Below are positions 1 through 8,100 of a stretch of DNA of 64,000 bases, piece after piece. Location: the NCBI GenBank assembly GCA_025464095.1, contig JAODMF010000013.1, positions 186,001 through 250,000 of the forward strand. Reading direction: 5' to 3'. The notes beneath the pieces are model-generated. The model was not told where the DNA came from and ran no database searches. It saw only the letters and a program-made list of their open reading frames with translations. The translations under genes were made by a program, and so were the position numbers. Origin of the DNA: Glaciihabitans sp. (lineage in GTDB: Bacteria > Actinomycetota > Actinomycetes > Actinomycetales > Microbacteriaceae). The stretch's first letter is position 1; each line of letters opens with the position of its first letter.

Positions 1-272
1 GCGCCCTTGTTGACGAAGTTGGTGATTGCGGCGTTGGCCTTCGAGGCGTCGCCCTGGGCGTCGACAACTTCGACCGTCCAGCCAGCGGCCTTGGCCGCGT
101 CAATCGAACCCTTGGTGGCGTTGTCGTTCATGTCGATGCCTGACGCGATCGAAACGATGCCGAGCAGCTTCGGGCCGTTGCTGGACGTGCCGGCGGATGC
201 GCTGCATCCCGCTGTCGCCAGGGCGACGGAGATGACCACTCCGGCAGCCAACAAAATTCTCTTGGTGCGCAT
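1..272 (-). CDS. Sugar ABC transporter substrate-binding lipoprotein (RbsB-like), N-terminus only
   Basis: The gene runs off the left edge, so only about 90 residues are visible. It starts MRTKRILLAAG and has a lipoprotein signal with lipobox LATAGCSAS, followed by KLLGIVSIASGIDMNDNATK, which resembles the N-lobe of periplasmic-binding proteins of the ribose/galactose type. An AAGGAG ribosome site lies 7 nt before the ATG. It is expected to be a lipid-anchored extracytoplasmic receptor for a sugar importer whose other genes would lie left of the window. The divergent DeoR regulator at 621 probably controls it. The ligand cannot be told from this fragment. Confidence 0.8.
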   Translation of the reverse strand, partial: MRTKRILLAAGVVISVALATAGCSASAGTSSNGPKLLGIVSIASGIDMNDNATKGSIDAAKAAGWTVEVVDAQGDASKANAAITNFVNKG

Positions 273-541
273 TACTTACTCCTTTGTATGAATGTCAGCC
301 GCAAACGCCGGGTCGGGTTACTGACTGCCTCGCTGGTCGAACACCCCGCCGTTGCCTGCTAACGACATCGGTGAAGTAAAGGCGGTGCCGGAGCCGATCG
401 GACGCCTCCCGCATCACTGCGCGAGTTCGATCAATCGGGCTGAAGACCCTGTTCTGCAATGCGGACTGGGGGCTGCTGCGCGGTACCTGCAGAGAACCTA
501 ACAACAGCGTGCGCGATTGTCAACATAGATGCGCGCGTTTG

Positions 542-566
542 TGAGCATGACGTGCATTGCTGCTCA
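542..566. promoter_or_regulatory. Inverted repeat in the divergent intergenic region
   Basis: The 348-nt gap between the sugar-binding gene and the DeoR gene holds no gene. Within it TGAGCA (542-547) and TGCTCA (561-566) form a perfect 6-bp inverted repeat with a 13-nt spacer. It is placed where an operator shared by both genes could sit. DeoR proteins often bind such repeats, but the assignment is an inference from position. Confidence 0.25.
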
Positions 567-620
567 TTATCGCGCAAGATTGGACTGCTAAGTTGGTCAA
601 TGATCAGAGAAAGTGAGCCA

Positions 621-1364
621 ATGACGAGACACTCGGACATCATCGAGCAGCTGCAGCACCTCGGTTTCCAGTCCGTACCTGACCTGGCAGAGCGGTTCGG
701 CGTGAGTACGGCGACGATTCGGCGCGATCTCGAGAAACTCGAACAGCTTGAAATGGTGCAGCGCACGCACGGTGGCGCCCTGCCGCTCCGACAGGCCGAT
801 GCGCCGTCTTTTCTCAAGGAATCGCTGCATCATCGCGAGAAGGTGGCGATCGGCAAGGCCATGGCCGAGCGCGTGCTTGCGGGCCAAACGGTGCTCCTCG
901 CCGGTGGCTCCACGACGCTCGAGGTGGCGCGACACCTGGTTGATGACGGCCTGACGGTCGTCACCAATGACCTGCGCATCGGCAACGAGATCGCGAAGAA
1001 CCGCAATGCTCACCTCGTGATGATCGGCGGCGAACTGCTGCCCAGTGCGTTTTCGCTCTGGGGACCCTCGTCCGTGCAACAAATCGAGCACCTGCGCGTC
1101 GACGTTGCGATCTTCGGCGCAGACACCGTCAACGAAGACGGCATCTTCAGCAACAGCAGCTACGAGTTGGAACTCCGACGCAAGATGCGCTCGATCGCCA
1201 ACTCGGCGTTCTTCGTCGCCGACAGCTCCAAGTTCGGCCGGGAGGCGCTTTTCCGCGTTCTCGACATGGATGGCTTCACGGCGGGAATCACGGACGACCT
1301 GCTCGACCCGATCCGGGCAGCCAAGTTTCCCGTGCCGATCATCTCGGTCAACCCCGGAAGGTAG
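621..1364 (+). CDS. DeoR/GlpR-family transcriptional regulator
   Basis: The protein has 247 residues. The N-terminal winged helix (about residues 1-55) contains the DeoR signature VSTATIRRDLEKLE, followed by the family hallmark RTHGGALPL. The remainder is the DeoR sensor domain that binds phosphorylated sugars, with the GGSTTLEVARHL and GADTVNEDGIF motifs. The start at 621 is chosen because a GAGAAAGTGAG stretch lies just upstream; an in-frame ATG at 600 lacks a ribosome site. It is divergent from the sugar-binding gene and is likely its repressor, with a sugar phosphate as inducer. The effector is unknown. Confidence 0.88.
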   Translation: MTRHSDIIEQLQHLGFQSVPDLAERFGVSTATIRRDLEKLEQLEMVQRTHGGALPLRQADAPSFLKESLHHREKVAIGKAMAERVLAGQTVLLAGGSTTLEVARHLVDDGLTVVTNDLRIGNEIAKNRNAHLVMIGGELLPSAFSLWGPSSVQQIEHLRVDVAIFGADTVNEDGIFSNSSYELELRRKMRSIANSAFFVADSSKFGREALFRVLDMDGFTAGITDDLLDPIRAAKFPVPIISVNPGR

Positions 1365-1439
1365 GGGCGCGCCCTCCGCGCGGTTGAAACGTTCTAATAG
1401 AATGGCTGCCGAAACCCCCGCGCGCGAAGGAGCCTTCCC

Positions 1440-2465
1440 ATGGAATACCGCCAGCTTGGAAATTCAGGCCTCAAGGTCCCCGTTCTCTCGTTCGGCACCG
1501 CCACTTTCGCCGGCGGCGCCCACGACGGCTCATGGGGAAACACTGACGTGGACGAGGCCTCGCGCCTGGTCGACATCGCCCTCGAGGCCGGGGTCAACTT
1601 CTTCGACACCGCGGACATCTACTCCGCCGGCCGAGCTGAAGAGGTACTCGGCAAGGTCATCGCGAAGCGCCGCGACGACCTCATCATCGGCACCAAGGCA
1701 ACCTTCCGCAGCGGCGGCGGGCTCAACGACGTCGGATCATCGCGCTTCCACCTGGTTCGCGCACTCGAGGGCAGCCTGAAGCGGCTGGGCACCGATCACG
1801 TCGACGTCTACTACCTGCACGGGTTCGACGGGGCGACACCACTCGAAGAGACCCTCAGCACGCTCGACGAGTTCGTGCGAAGTGGCAAGGTTCGCTACAT
1901 CGGCTGCTCGAACTTCTCCGGCTGGCAGCTCATGAAGGCGCTGTCGATCTCCGAACGCTACGGCTGGGCAAAGCACGTCGCGCACCAAGCCCACTACTCA
2001 CTGGCCGCCCGCGAGTTCGAGTGGGAGCTCATGCCGCTCGGCGTCGACCAGAACGTGGGAACGGTCGTCTGGAGCCCGCTGTCGCAGGGGCGGCTCACCG
2101 GCAAGATCCGTCGCGGACAGCCAGTGCCATCCGACAGCCGCCTGACCGCGGGGTCGGAGGTACAGCAGTCCGGCAGTGAGGAGACGCTCTACACGATCGT
2201 CGAGGCGCTGGATGCGGTGGCCGAGGAGACCGGCAAGTCGCTGTCGCAGGTATCCCTCAACTGGCTGCTGCAGCGCCCAACCGTCTCGTCGATCATCTTC
2301 GGCGCGCGCAACGAGGCGCAGCTGCGCGAGAACTTCGGCGCGGTCGGCTGGAACCTCAGCGCCGACCAGGTTGCCCGACTCGATGCCGCGAGCAAGACGA
2401 CCCCGACCTACCCGTACTGGCACCAGCGGAATTTCGAGCGCGCCGCGTTCGCCACCCAGGTCTAA
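1440..2465 (+). CDS. Aldo/keto reductase
   Basis: A 341-residue NAD(P)H-dependent oxidoreductase with an (alpha/beta)8 barrel. The catalytic tetrad is visible: Asp56 and Tyr61 in FFDTADIYSAGRAEEVLG, Lys86 in IIGTKATF and His127 in VDVYYLHGFD. The C-terminal cofactor region reads SSIIFGARNEAQLRENF. Length and motifs match the large AKR subgroup related to YajO and potassium-channel beta subunits. An AAGGAG ribosome site precedes the ATG. It overlaps the convergent YihY gene by 4 nt. The substrate is unknown; a link to the sugar uptake gene on its left is possible but unsupported. Confidence 0.9.
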   Translation: MEYRQLGNSGLKVPVLSFGTATFAGGAHDGSWGNTDVDEASRLVDIALEAGVNFFDTADIYSAGRAEEVLGKVIAKRRDDLIIGTKATFRSGGGLNDVGSSRFHLVRALEGSLKRLGTDHVDVYYLHGFDGATPLEETLSTLDEFVRSGKVRYIGCSNFSGWQLMKALSISERYGWAKHVAHQAHYSLAAREFEWELMPLGVDQNVGTVVWSPLSQGRLTGKIRRGQPVPSDSRLTAGSEVQQSGSEETLYTIVEALDAVAEETGKSLSQVSLNWLLQRPTVSSIIFGARNEAQLRENFGAVGWNLSADQVARLDAASKTTPTYPYWHQRNFERAAFATQV

Positions 2466-3562
2466 GCGGAGTTCTCGCCCGAGTCCGATCCGGCATCCTC
2501 GGTGGAGCGGCCACGGCTGGTGCGCAGTTGCCTGCCCATCCGCACATCCTTGTCATGCTGCTTTGCCTTCTTGTCGCTCGTGCGCGTATCTCGTGGCGGC
2601 AGCTGCAGTGTCTCCTCGGCCTCGATTCCGGCCTGCAGTTCGCGCCCGCGCTCGACCTCGGCATCCAGTTCGGCGCCGAACAGCAGGGCGATGTTCGAGA
2701 TCCAGACCCACAGCAGGAAGACGATCACCCCGCCGATCGACCCGTAGGTCGCGTCGTACTTGGAGAAGTTGGCCGCGTAGAACGCGAATCCGACCGAAGC
2801 GAGAGCCCACACGACGAGTGCGACCAGCGAGCCGACGCTCATCCACCGGAACTTGGGCTGCTTTACGTTCGGGGTCACGTAGTACAGCACCGCAACGAGA
2901 AGAACAGCCAGAAAGAGCAGCAGCGGCCACTTCAGGATGCTCCAGACGACAAGCACGCCACTGCCCAGACCCAGCGCTGTGCCCACCTGCTCGGCCAGCG
3001 GTCCACTGAGCACCAGCAGCAGGGCCGCAATGACGGCGGCAACAATCGCCAAAACCGTTACCAGCAGGGTCACGGGCCGCAGCTTCCAGAACGGTCGACC
3101 CTCCTGGATTCCGTAGATGCGGTTCATCGCGCGAGCGAATGCACGCACGTAGCCGGATGCCGACCACACCGCACCCACGATGCCGACGACGAGCGCGAAT
3201 CCCGCGGCCGGCGACTTCGCGAGGTTCGCGATGGGCTCCCGCACCGCGGAGAGCGTGGATGGGGGCACGACCCCCTGCAGAAATTTCAGCAGCGAATCCG
3301 TCGTCGCCTGCGGGTCACCGAATAATCCGAGTATCGAGACGAACGCCAGTAGCGCCGGGAACACCGCGAGCGTTCCGTAGTAGGTCAGGGCCGCGGCCAG
3401 ATCGGTGCACTGGTCGGTGGAGAACTCGCGCGCGGTCTTGCGGAGCACGTACATCCACGACGGCTTCGTGATGTCGCCGGGCGAGTCCGGCTTGCGCGGG
3501 TCATCCGGTGCCGGTGCCGTCGCCGCGCGGGTGCTGGCGTTCTGGCCCTCTTCTTCAGCCAC
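2462..3562 (-). CDS. YihY/BrkB-family inner-membrane protein
   Basis: A 366-residue integral membrane protein of the YihY/virulence factor BrkB family. A soluble N-terminus is followed by DLAAALTYYGTLAVFPALLAF, the conserved opening of the family, and about six hydrophobic helices up to roughly residue 290. The charged C-terminal tail (about 70 residues) is cytoplasmic and low complexity. The start is a GTG. It overlaps the upstream small membrane-protein gene by 8 nt, so the two are translationally linked. The molecular role of the family is unsettled; the old ribonuclease BN label is not supported. Confidence 0.87.
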   Translation of the reverse strand: MAEEEGQNASTRAATAPAPDDPRKPDSPGDITKPSWMYVLRKTAREFSTDQCTDLAAALTYYGTLAVFPALLAFVSILGLFGDPQATTDSLLKFLQGVVPPSTLSAVREPIANLAKSPAAGFALVVGIVGAVWSASGYVRAFARAMNRIYGIQEGRPFWKLRPVTLLVTVLAIVAAVIAALLLVLSGPLAEQVGTALGLGSGVLVVWSILKWPLLLFLAVLLVAVLYYVTPNVKQPKFRWMSVGSLVALVVWALASVGFAFYAANFSKYDATYGSIGGVIVFLLWVWISNIALLFGAELDAEVERGRELQAGIEAEETLQLPPRDTRTSDKKAKQHDKDVRMGRQLRTSRGRSTEDAGSDSGENSA

Positions 3563-3974
3563 GAGCCCTCCGCTTGTTTCCCTTCACAACTGCAATGTCT
3601 GCCTTGACGCTGTCGATCGACTCGCTGGGAACCGGCGGCAGGGATTTCCTCAGGCGAGATATGCCCAACAGCAACAGCACGACGGTGCCGATGATGAGGA
3701 CAACCCCGACCAATAGCGCCGCGAGCCAGGGTGGAAGCGCCGTGCTGAGGCCCAGGATCGCCGTCGCGAGAATGACACCAATAGCGAACAGCCCAATGAC
3801 CACTCCCGCGACGGTGAGACCGATGCCGACAGCCGACTCTTTGAGCTTGGCGGTGAGTTCCGCGCGGGCCGCGCTGATCTCATCCCGGATCAACCGGGAA
3901 ATGAGCGTGGGGATCTGCCGGATCAGGGTGATCAATCCGGGGCGTTCCTGCGTCGACGAGCTTCGATCAAACAT
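3555..3974 (-). CDS. Small membrane protein, Holin-X/DUF1469-like
   Basis: A 139-residue protein starting MFDRSSST, with a GGGAGG ribosome site 7 nt upstream; a longer in-frame start lacks one. An amphipathic stretch (LIRDEISAARAELTAKLKESAVG) leads into two hydrophobic helices (residues about 50-110) and a basic tail. This is the layout of actinobacterial 'putative holin superfamily III' proteins, which are ordinary chromosomal genes with no proven phage role. It forms a two-gene operon with the YihY gene downstream. Function is unknown; envelope association is inferred from the helices. Confidence 0.75.
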   Translation of the reverse strand: MFDRSSSTQERPGLITLIRQIPTLISRLIRDEISAARAELTAKLKESAVGIGLTVAGVVIGLFAIGVILATAILGLSTALPPWLAALLVGVVLIIGTVVLLLLGISRLRKSLPPVPSESIDSVKADIAVVKGNKRRARG

Positions 3975-4074
3975 GATCACTGCCTCCCTGAGGTCGTGGC
4001 TAGCTTTCGACGCTAACCCCCGAATGGGGGGCATCGCTCAGGGGTTGAATTCCGAACCGGATTGTGGTGCGCGG

Positions 4075-4713
4075 CTACCAGGCGCTTGCTGGGGCCTTGA
4101 CGCGGGGAACGGGCACGGACGACCAGTGCGTGCCATTCGCGTAGTGGCTCGACGACCACGGCGATGCCCAGATCGCGTGCTCGAGATTGGCGGTCGGTCC
4201 ATTCGCGGCGAGCGCCTGGAGGATCGCGGAGTAGCCGGGGTTGGAGTGCAGCGCATCCGCGGCCTCGCGCGCAGCGACCATCAGGCTCGGGTAGCTGCCG
4301 GTTCCTGAGTTGCCGCCGGAGCCCCATCCATTGTTCAGGGGATTATCGCGGTTCCACCAGTTGTTGGGGCCGTTCTCCTGGCGCATCCAGCGGGTGAGGA
4401 CGGTGACGTTATTGTTGCTCATTGGCCAGTTGCCGATGAGCAGCACGAGCTTCGCCCAGTCGTAGTTGGTGCCCGAATCGGCCAGGGTCTGGTACCCGGC
4501 GCTCGCCGTGTAGGTGTCGCGGCTGATCTCGCTCACGGGTGCGAGCTTCGACACGGTGAGCGTCTGCGCGTGCGTCGCGTTGTAGGCGGCGAGGAGGTCG
4601 GCCTGGCTCGCCGGAGGCGGAGGGGCGAGCGCGACGAGCGCGGTCAGCGAGAACGCCACGGCTGTTGAACCGACGGCGCGACCTGCGGATTTCAGACGAG
4701 TATTCGAAGTCAT
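4075..4713 (-). CDS. Secreted lysozyme-like hypothetical protein
   Basis: A 212-residue protein with a signal peptide (basic MTSNTRLKSAGR start, hydrophobic core, cleavage likely near PPASQA). The mature part contains LTRWMRQENGPNNWWNRDNP and later SYPSLMVAAREAADALHSN and IWASPWSSSHYANGTHWSS. Spaced Asn-Pro-Leu, Tyr-Pro and Ser-His-Tyr elements recall lysozyme-like or transglycosylase-like domains found in actinobacterial secreted proteins and phage lysins. This is a fold-level impression without an identified catalytic residue. The ATG at 4713 is chosen because it directly precedes the signal peptide. Confidence 0.6.
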   Translation of the reverse strand: MTSNTRLKSAGRAVGSTAVAFSLTALVALAPPPPASQADLLAAYNATHAQTLTVSKLAPVSEISRDTYTASAGYQTLADSGTNYDWAKLVLLIGNWPMSNNNVTVLTRWMRQENGPNNWWNRDNPLNNGWGSGGNSGTGSYPSLMVAAREAADALHSNPGYSAILQALAANGPTANLEHAIWASPWSSSHYANGTHWSSVPVPRVKAPASAW

Positions 4714-4828
4714 AGAAGAGAAACGCGGTATGAAGTCTGGGTACGTTCCGATTTTCAGGGTAGCAGCCGAGTTCGGGGCCGCGCCTGGCAGTTTCCCGAT
4801 CGTCGGCGGCTGCGGGTAGCGTGCGTGC

Positions 4829-5401
4829 ATGAAACGACGAGCGGCGAGCGGATGCGGCATCCAGCTTCCGGACGGCGACACCTGCTCCGAGGCCGTCGAG
4901 GCAGACGCGCCCCTCAACCTCTGTACGCGGCACCTGCTGGTTGCTCACGACTGGGTCGCGCGCGACGTGGGCGCGACCGATACTCTTCCCTCGCCGTGCC
5001 AGGCGTGTGGCTCCCGGCTGGGTGTGCGGTATCCGTCGGGGTGGCTCTGCGCGATCTGTGAGTGGAAGCTCGGCGACCTGCCCGATGGCGATGGCGTGCC
5101 ACGGGTGGATGTCGTGTACTACATCCGACTTGGCAACCGCATCAAGATCGGCACCTCTGCGAACCCGCGTGCGCGTATTGCGCGCCTGCCCTGGGACGAG
5201 GTGCTCGCGTTCGAGCGAGGCAATCGCCAGGTCGAGCAGCGGCGGCACGCGCAGTTCGCCGACCATCGAATCCGCGGCAGTGAATGGTTCGAATCGCACG
5301 CGGCGCTCACACGGCACATCGCCGACCTCAGCGACGGGGTGGATGACCCGTGGTCCCGGTACAAGCTCTGGGTCAGCCAGGAGTTGGCGCTGCACGGCTG
5401 A
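4829..5401 (+). CDS. GIY-YIG-like (T5orf172) protein with zinc ribbon
   Basis: A 190-residue protein. The N-terminal half holds two zinc-binding pairs, CQAC (in LPSPCQACGSRLG) and CAIC (in WLCAICEWKLG), preceded by further Cys/His. The C-terminal half (about residues 92-165) reads VDVVYYIRLGNRIKIGTSAN, then RQVEQRRHAQFADHRIRGSEWF, matching the T5orf172/MUG113 branch of the GIY-YIG nuclease fold with YYI, KIGxS, HxxF and the downstream E/WF elements. It stands alone between divergent or unrelated genes. DNA binding or cleavage is possible but activity cannot be inferred. Confidence 0.75.
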   Translation: MKRRAASGCGIQLPDGDTCSEAVEADAPLNLCTRHLLVAHDWVARDVGATDTLPSPCQACGSRLGVRYPSGWLCAICEWKLGDLPDGDGVPRVDVVYYIRLGNRIKIGTSANPRARIARLPWDEVLAFERGNRQVEQRRHAQFADHRIRGSEWFESHAALTRHIADLSDGVDDPWSRYKLWVSQELALHG

Positions 5402-5523
5402 CGGATTGCTGCGGCAGGTTGGCGGCATCCCGCGCGCATCGTCCCTCGCGGCAGCGCAGGGATGGCGCACGGCGCGCGACACGGGCAGAGTGAGAGCGCA
5501 GCACCGAACAGAGGTCGTGACTA

Positions 5524-7050
5524 ATGCCGCAGGCGATCAGCACCGATGTCGTGATCGTCGGTGCCGGCCCGACCGGGCTCATGTTGGCCAGCTGCCTGTC
5601 GAAGCTGGGGGTCGGAGCGGTCATCGTCGACGGCAAATCGGGGCCGACACGGGAGTCCCGCGCGCTCGTGCTTCAAGCCCGAACAATGGAAATCTATGAC
5701 CAGCTCGGTCTTGTCGATCGTGTGCTCGCCCAGGCCGAGATCGCAAGCTCGATCGTGCCCGGTTTCGGGAAGAAGAGCTTCGCGCCCGTCAATCTTCGGC
5801 GACTCGCCACTGGAGTGACGCCCTACCCCCACCTTTACGTTCTCGAGCAGAGCAAGAACGAGCGTCTCCTCGTCGACCATCTGCGCGAACAGGGGCGCGA
5901 CGTGCGGTGGAACTGCGAGCTCGAGTCGATCGAGGAGGTCGCGGGCAACGGAGTCCGTGTCGCGTGTCGCACGAGCGACGGCGAAGCCCTCACCATCACG
6001 GCGCGGTACTGCGTTGGCGCCGACGGCAGCTCCTCGGCGGTGCGCCGGCTCACCGGGGTGGAGTTCGAGGGAAAGACGAACGAGCACACGTTTTACGTGC
6101 TCGACGCGACGGGAGTGCGCGGCCTCCAGCACGGCTCGATCAACCTGCGGTTCGGGGAGCGCGACTTCCTGCTCACCTTCCCGATGGACTCCACCGACCA
6201 CGAGCGACTGCTGGGAGTCGTGCGCACCACCGACCGCACGAAGGTGGACGAGGCGGTGGCCCGTGACACCCTCGCCCGCGCGTTCGGCATCACCTACGGG
6301 ACATCCGTGTGGTTCTCGACGTACCGAGTGCACCACCGCGTCGCGCGGCAGTTCCGTTCCGGACCTGTCTTTCTCGCCGGGGATGCCGCCCACGTGCACT
6401 CCCCGGTCGGTGCCCAGGGAATGAATACGGGACTGCAGGATGCCCACAACCTGGCCGCGAAGATCGCCGACGTCGTCTTCGGCCGAGCCGCCGACGCCTA
6501 TCTGGATCGCTACGAGGCGGAGCGCCGCCCGGTCGCCCGGCGCCTCGTGTCCACAACCGACACGATGTTTGGTGTCGTCACCTCGGACCGATTGCTGGCC
6601 CGGATGATCCGGCGATCGTTCATTCCCGTGTTTGCTCCGCTCGCCGCATCCATCGCACCTCGGCTCCCTGGCCCATCCAGGATTTTCGAGTACCTGTCGC
6701 AAACCCGCATCCATTACTGGATGAGCGACGAGGCCAGACAGAACGCGCGCGGACGGCGCGGAAGCGTGGTCGGCCGACGGCTGCCCTGGAACGGTGACAA
6801 CTTCGACAGTCTCCGAAGCATGGCCTGGCAGGTTCACGCCTACGGTGACGTACCAGCGGAGTCGGTGCGCGAACTGCAGCTGGCACTCGCGCTGCCCATC
6901 CTCACGTTCGCGACCACTCGCAACCGCAAGCTGGCCTCGGGGATGCTCTACCTGGTTCGCCCGGACGGTTTCGTAGCTGCGGCCGCCACGCCCGACGACG
7001 CACCTGCAACGTTCGCGGGCGCGTTGGCCGACCCGCTTCGGGCCGGGTAG
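5524..7050 (+). CDS. FAD-dependent aromatic monooxygenase
   Basis: A 508-residue flavoprotein hydroxylase of the PheA/TetX group. The N-terminal dinucleotide-binding motif is VVIVGAGPTGLMLA; the second FAD motif is VFLAGDAAHVHSPVGAQGMN (about residue 280), with a DG-type motif CVGADGSSSAVRRLTG near residue 160. The C-terminal part (from about residue 400) is the thioredoxin-like tail seen in many family members, here without an obvious Cys. NAD(P)H-dependent hydroxylation of an aromatic or polyketide-like substrate is expected. No neighbouring pathway gene suggests a substrate. Confidence 0.88.
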   Translation: MPQAISTDVVIVGAGPTGLMLASCLSKLGVGAVIVDGKSGPTRESRALVLQARTMEIYDQLGLVDRVLAQAEIASSIVPGFGKKSFAPVNLRRLATGVTPYPHLYVLEQSKNERLLVDHLREQGRDVRWNCELESIEEVAGNGVRVACRTSDGEALTITARYCVGADGSSSAVRRLTGVEFEGKTNEHTFYVLDATGVRGLQHGSINLRFGERDFLLTFPMDSTDHERLLGVVRTTDRTKVDEAVARDTLARAFGITYGTSVWFSTYRVHHRVARQFRSGPVFLAGDAAHVHSPVGAQGMNTGLQDAHNLAAKIADVVFGRAADAYLDRYEAERRPVARRLVSTTDTMFGVVTSDRLLARMIRRSFIPVFAPLAASIAPRLPGPSRIFEYLSQTRIHYWMSDEARQNARGRRGSVVGRRLPWNGDNFDSLRSMAWQVHAYGDVPAESVRELQLALALPILTFATTRNRKLASGMLYLVRPDGFVAAAATPDDAPATFAGALADPLRAG

Positions 7051-7077
7051 AGCCACCGCAGGAGTACTCGCAGCGCT

Positions 7078-7099
7078 CGCATAGACTGGTATCTATGCG
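7078..7099 (+). promoter_or_regulatory. ArsR operator overlapping promoter and start codon
   Basis: CGCATAGA (7078-7085), spacer CTGGTA and TCTATGCG (7092-7099) form a perfect 8-bp inverted repeat. The right arm contains the ATG start codon of the ArsR-ArsC fusion at 7095. A possible -10 hexamer TAGACT (7082-7087) lies 7 nt before the ATG and there is no ribosome site, so the mRNA is probably leaderless and a bound repressor would block it directly. The same CATAGA-N6-TCTATG core recurs before the next gene at 8075. Confidence 0.75.
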
Positions 7100-8048
7100 T
7101 TTTGCCGAGGTCGAGCCCGATAAGCCCGGGCACCTCGAGCGTGCTGTCGCGGAACAAATCGCTCGGAACCTGCGAGCAATGGCTGACCCGACCAGGGTGC
7201 AAATTCTCAGCCTGATCGTGGAGGCCGCCAGCGGTCGGCGACCCGTTACCGAGCTCGCGGACGAGCTTGGGTTGACGCAGCCCACCGTGAGCCACCATCT
7301 ACGGATCATGACGGAAGAGGGGCTGCTCGAGCGCACCCAGGAGGGGCGGCAAGCCTGGTACTCGGTCGTGCCCGCGCGGGTAAGCGATGTGCTCGATTCT
7401 GTTCGCGCTGATCCGGTCGCCTCGGTGGTTGCCCCGCCCGTGCTCGATCGGATTGCCGCCGATCTGGCCATCCGCTTTGCTGGAGTTTTCTCCCCCGAAA
7501 CTATCGCCGAGTATGTTCGCGGCAGCTACCTGCTGCTCGCCGAGCGCGCACGGATCACCCGGTACCTTCCGTCGCTCACGGCACGCTTCGCGTCTGACCG
7601 GCTTCGCGCTCTTGCTCAAGCCGACGGCCTCAGCGACGATGCGATTCCGGAGGTGCTCTTCGTGTGCGTTCGCAACGCCGGACGGTCGCAGCTCGCCTCC
7701 GCGATCCTGCGCTCCCTCGCCGGTGACCGGGTTCGCGTGCTGACCGCCGGCTCCGAGCCGGCGGGACCGATCAGTCCGAAGATCGTCGCCGCTCTGGACG
7801 AGATAGGCGTCTCGATCGGAGGCGAGTACCCGAAGCCCCTCACCGACGAGGTCGTGCGGGCGGCCGACTACGTGGTCACGATGGGCTGCGGCGACGCCTG
7901 CCCAATCTATCCGGGCCGACGGTATCTCGACTGGGAGCTTGCCGATCCGGCCGACCTGCCGATGGATGCCGTGCGGGCAATTCGCGACGACATCGACGGT
8001 CGTGTGCGCGCCCTGCTGGCCGAGATCGACTCGGTGAACGTTCGGTGA
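7095..8048 (+). CDS. ArsR regulator fused to arsenate reductase (ArsR-ArsC)
   Basis: A 317-residue fusion. Residues about 18-95 are an ArsR winged helix (ELADELGLTQPTVSHHLRIM). Residues about 110-180 form a helical linker like the three-helix module seen with some actinobacterial ArsC proteins. Residues 186-315 are a low-molecular-weight-phosphatase-type arsenate reductase with the P-loop FVCVRNAGRSQLA (Cys191) and Cys265/Cys269 in VTMGCGDACPIYPG. It would sense arsenic and reduce arsenate to arsenite. All three cysteines lie in the ArsC part; the winged helix has none, so classic ArsR cysteine sensing is absent. It is followed by a second arsC; no efflux pump gene is present nearby. Confidence 0.9.
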   Translation: MRFAEVEPDKPGHLERAVAEQIARNLRAMADPTRVQILSLIVEAASGRRPVTELADELGLTQPTVSHHLRIMTEEGLLERTQEGRQAWYSVVPARVSDVLDSVRADPVASVVAPPVLDRIAADLAIRFAGVFSPETIAEYVRGSYLLLAERARITRYLPSLTARFASDRLRALAQADGLSDDAIPEVLFVCVRNAGRSQLASAILRSLAGDRVRVLTAGSEPAGPISPKIVAALDEIGVSIGGEYPKPLTDEVVRAADYVVTMGCGDACPIYPGRRYLDWELADPADLPMDAVRAIRDDIDGRVRALLAEIDSVNVR

Positions 8049-8074
8049 AGGTCGGGCGCCGGCACTCCGCTACA

Positions 8075-8092
8075 CATAGATGTTCGTCTATG
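8075..8092 (+). promoter_or_regulatory. Second ArsR operator, upstream of arsC
   Basis: CATAGA (8075-8080), spacer TGTTCG and TCTATG (8087-8092) repeat the operator core found before the ArsR-ArsC gene, with a different spacer. A possible -10 TATGCT (8089-8094) overlaps its right arm and lies 6 nt before the ATG at 8101, again without a ribosome site. The stand-alone arsC therefore appears to have its own repressed, probably leaderless promoter rather than relying on read-through. Confidence 0.7.
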
Positions 8093-8100
8093 CTTTGAAT

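Noticed and set aside
2462-3562. Ribonuclease BN
   Set aside because: The old name was attached to the YihY family in error; the protein is an integral membrane protein without nuclease motifs.
3555-3974. Prophage holin
   Set aside because: No other phage genes nearby; this protein type is an ordinary chromosomal membrane protein in actinobacteria.
5521-7056. 511-codon minus-strand open frame
   Set aside because: Antisense to the FAD monooxygenase, whose motifs are unmistakable.
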